NCBI GenBank assembly: GCA_905208975.1
Contig: CAJLRE010000079.1
Location: 1-6,754, forward strand
Reading direction: 5' to 3'
DNA from: an uncultured Collinsella sp.
Lineage (GTDB): Bacteria > Actinomycetota > Coriobacteriia > Coriobacteriales > Coriobacteriaceae
Length of the DNA: 6,754 bases
Under the pieces are notes generated by a model that worked only from the letters and a program-made list of their open reading frames with translations, searched no databases and was not told where the DNA came from. Shown piece after piece: positions 5,799 through 6,754 of the stretch. A program made the translations under genes and the position numbers. How positions within the stretch are numbered: the stretch's first letter is position 1; the number at the start of each line of letters is the position of its first letter.

Positions 5799-5833
5799 TT
5801 CAGGAGCTAGATAGTTTTTTTCTGGCTCCTGAA
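5799..5833 (+). repeat. 9-bp inverted repeat with a T-run in its loop, after the LOR-type gene
   Basis: TTCAGGAGC (5799-5807) pairs exactly with GCTCCTGAA (5825-5833). The 17-base loop contains seven T (5815-5821). It begins 26 bases after the stop codon, where a terminator is expected, but the T-run is inside the loop rather than after the stem, so it is not a standard intrinsic terminator. Confidence 0.5.
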
Positions 5834-5861
5834 GCTGTACTACATAGAGATGAAAATATAT

Positions 5862-5890
5862 TGCGGCAAAGGGGCTGTCCCTTTGCCGCA
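5862..5890. terminator. 12-bp hairpin between convergent genes, possible bidirectional terminator
   Basis: Perfect stem TGCGGCAAAGGG (5862-5873) / CCCTTTGCCGCA (5879-5890) with a 5-base loop, starting only 5 bases after the YoaK-type stop codon. The minus-strand tail is AT-rich (AATATATTTTC) and the plus-strand tail is weakly T-rich (TTCCTCTACTTTC), so termination is more likely for the minus-strand gene. GGGCTGTC (5872-5879) could alternatively pair with GACAGCCC (5904-5911), which lies inside the coding end. Confidence 0.75.
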
Positions 5891-5895
5891 TTCCT

Positions 5896-6612
5896 CTACT
5901 TTCGACAGCCCTCTTTCCAAGCCTCGGCCGCAACCTTCCAGCGAAAACGCAAGTCGCGCTCGCGGTCGATGAACATGATGGCAAACGCGACAAACAGCAG
6001 CACGCTCGCCACGACGATGGCGTGCAGGCCCATGCGCTCAATACACCAGTTGCCCAACACGGCGCCAAACACAAAGGTAAAGATCACGCCAAAGTACAGC
6101 AGGCCGTTTTCCAAAAAGCCGCGCTTGTGGGTGATGATGTAGTCGTCCACGTTTTGCAAGGCATTACGGAGGTTGCCGATACACATGGTCGTGGCGATGC
6201 CGTGTCCATGAATCTTGCGGAAACTCTCGACCTGCATACCGCAGGCAAACGAAGTAAGGCAGTTGGCGAGCAGGTTGTAACCGCCGCCCGGGATAAAGCT
6301 CACGCCCAGCAAGATAACGGCTTCAAAAAACACCGTCACCTGGCGCCAGTGAATCACACTGCCAAACCGCTCGTGAACCAGGTCGGCAAGCATAATGCCC
6401 ACAGCAAACGAAACCACAGGGAAGAAGTAACGCCCCGCAAGTGCCCAATTGCCCTCCGAGATGCTCACGCCCACCAGCAGTATGTTGCCCGTCTGCGCGT
6501 TAGCGAAAACATGATCGCGCCCAATGTACGAATACACATCCATAAAGCCACCGGCGAGCGCCAAGATGATGCCCAGCTCAATAGACTCCGATATCTGTTT
6601 GGCACGCTGCAT
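5896..6612 (-). CDS. YoaK/DUF1275 family integral membrane protein
   Basis: 238 aa from ATG 6612. AAGGAGG (6629-6623) lies 10 bases upstream and the resulting length is normal for the family; the frame stays open to 6723, but that extension (rich in Ser, Gly, Arg) has no family resemblance. The N-terminal signature GGFMDVYSYI (21-30) followed by FANAQTGNILL (36-46) is typical of DUF1275. Six hydrophobic segments can be read at about 11-31, 62-80, 92-108, 112-127, 170-192 and 197-215. A second conserved-looking stretch HGHGIATTMCIGNLRNAL (135-152) repeats the TG/GN theme, consistent with an internal duplication. The molecular function is not established; a transporter or channel role is often assumed. 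The C-terminus is short, basic and presumably cytoplasmic. It is convergent with the LOR-type gene; its promoter is not clear. Confidence 0.88.
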   Translation of the reverse strand: MQRAKQISESIELGIILALAGGFMDVYSYIGRDHVFANAQTGNILLVGVSISEGNWALAGRYFFPVVSFAVGIMLADLVHERFGSVIHWRQVTVFFEAVILLGVSFIPGGGYNLLANCLTSFACGMQVESFRKIHGHGIATTMCIGNLRNALQNVDDYIITHKRGFLENGLLYFGVIFTFVFGAVLGNWCIERMGLHAIVVASVLLFVAFAIMFIDRERDLRFRWKVAAEAWKEGCRK

Positions 6613-6754
6613 CGTCGTGCATCCTCCTTGTTGACGACTCTCTCGTGCGTTGGCGGAAACATAGCCGCCGTTCATACTGTAACCCATTGACAACATGGCA
6701 TGCGCGCGAGACGGGCTCCCCAACGCGCAGATACACAGTCTGGAAACAAACGGC
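6613..6754. other. Upstream region of the YoaK-type gene, window edge
   Basis: No gene supported. Apart from the AAGGAGG ribosome binding site (6629-6623), I see TTGTCA on the minus strand (6693-6688; TTGACA on the plus strand) but no properly spaced -10 on either strand. A divergent promoter for a gene beyond the right edge is possible but not shown. Confidence 0.4.

Noticed and set aside
6022..6690. Plus-strand open frame of 222 codons across the YoaK-type gene
   Set aside because: Antisense of a clear DUF1275 membrane protein; its His/Lys/Ala-rich translation has no recognisable motif.
6613..6723. N-terminal extension of the YoaK-type protein (37 more residues)
   Set aside because: The strong AAGGAGG site supports the internal ATG at 6612, the shorter protein has the usual family length, and the extension has no family-like residues.

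Overview
The window reads as ordinary chromosome from a high-GC Gram-positive anaerobe, most likely a gut Coriobacteriia (Collinsella-like). This is inferred from GC-rich codon use (about 62% G+C in a hand-counted 60-base line of the dehydrogenase gene), strong GGAGG-type ribosome binding sites and the gene mix (MnmA, an M42 aminopeptidase, a FucO-type dehydrogenase, a YoaK/DUF1275 membrane protein). No marker gene proves the taxon.

Layout. (1) The 3' end of mnmA (+), a tRNA 2-thiouridylase, runs in from the left edge. (2) Converging on it with an 8-base gap is a minus-strand HipA-like kinase with an N-terminal DNA-binding helix-turn-helix. Its promoter region holds a perfect 8-bp inverted repeat that could be its own operator. 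(3) An M42 metallo-aminopeptidase (-) follows, with a clear intrinsic terminator at 1947-1972. (4) A gene-free stretch of about 600 bases (3050-3653) is rich in dyads, including two inverted copies of a 24-base motif sharing GGAGTATTCAGCA and a 12-bp hairpin between them. (5) fucO-type lactaldehyde/propanediol dehydrogenase (-) has its own terminator and a possible LacI-type operator region upstream. (6) An AT-rich segment (about 4980-5860) carries a plus-strand LOR/YxjI-type (tubby-like fold) gene and an uncertain cysteine-rich small ORF. (7) Last comes a six-helix YoaK/DUF1275 membrane protein (-), separated from the LOR gene by a 12-bp stem that may serve both directions.

The genes look like independent single-gene units (each separated by terminators, convergence or long gaps) rather than an operon or pathway cluster. 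The most interesting items are the HTH-HipA kinase with its candidate operator, the paired inverted motif in the 600-base gap, and the compositionally foreign LOR gene. I see no CRISPR array, tRNA, rRNA, integrase or transposase gene.
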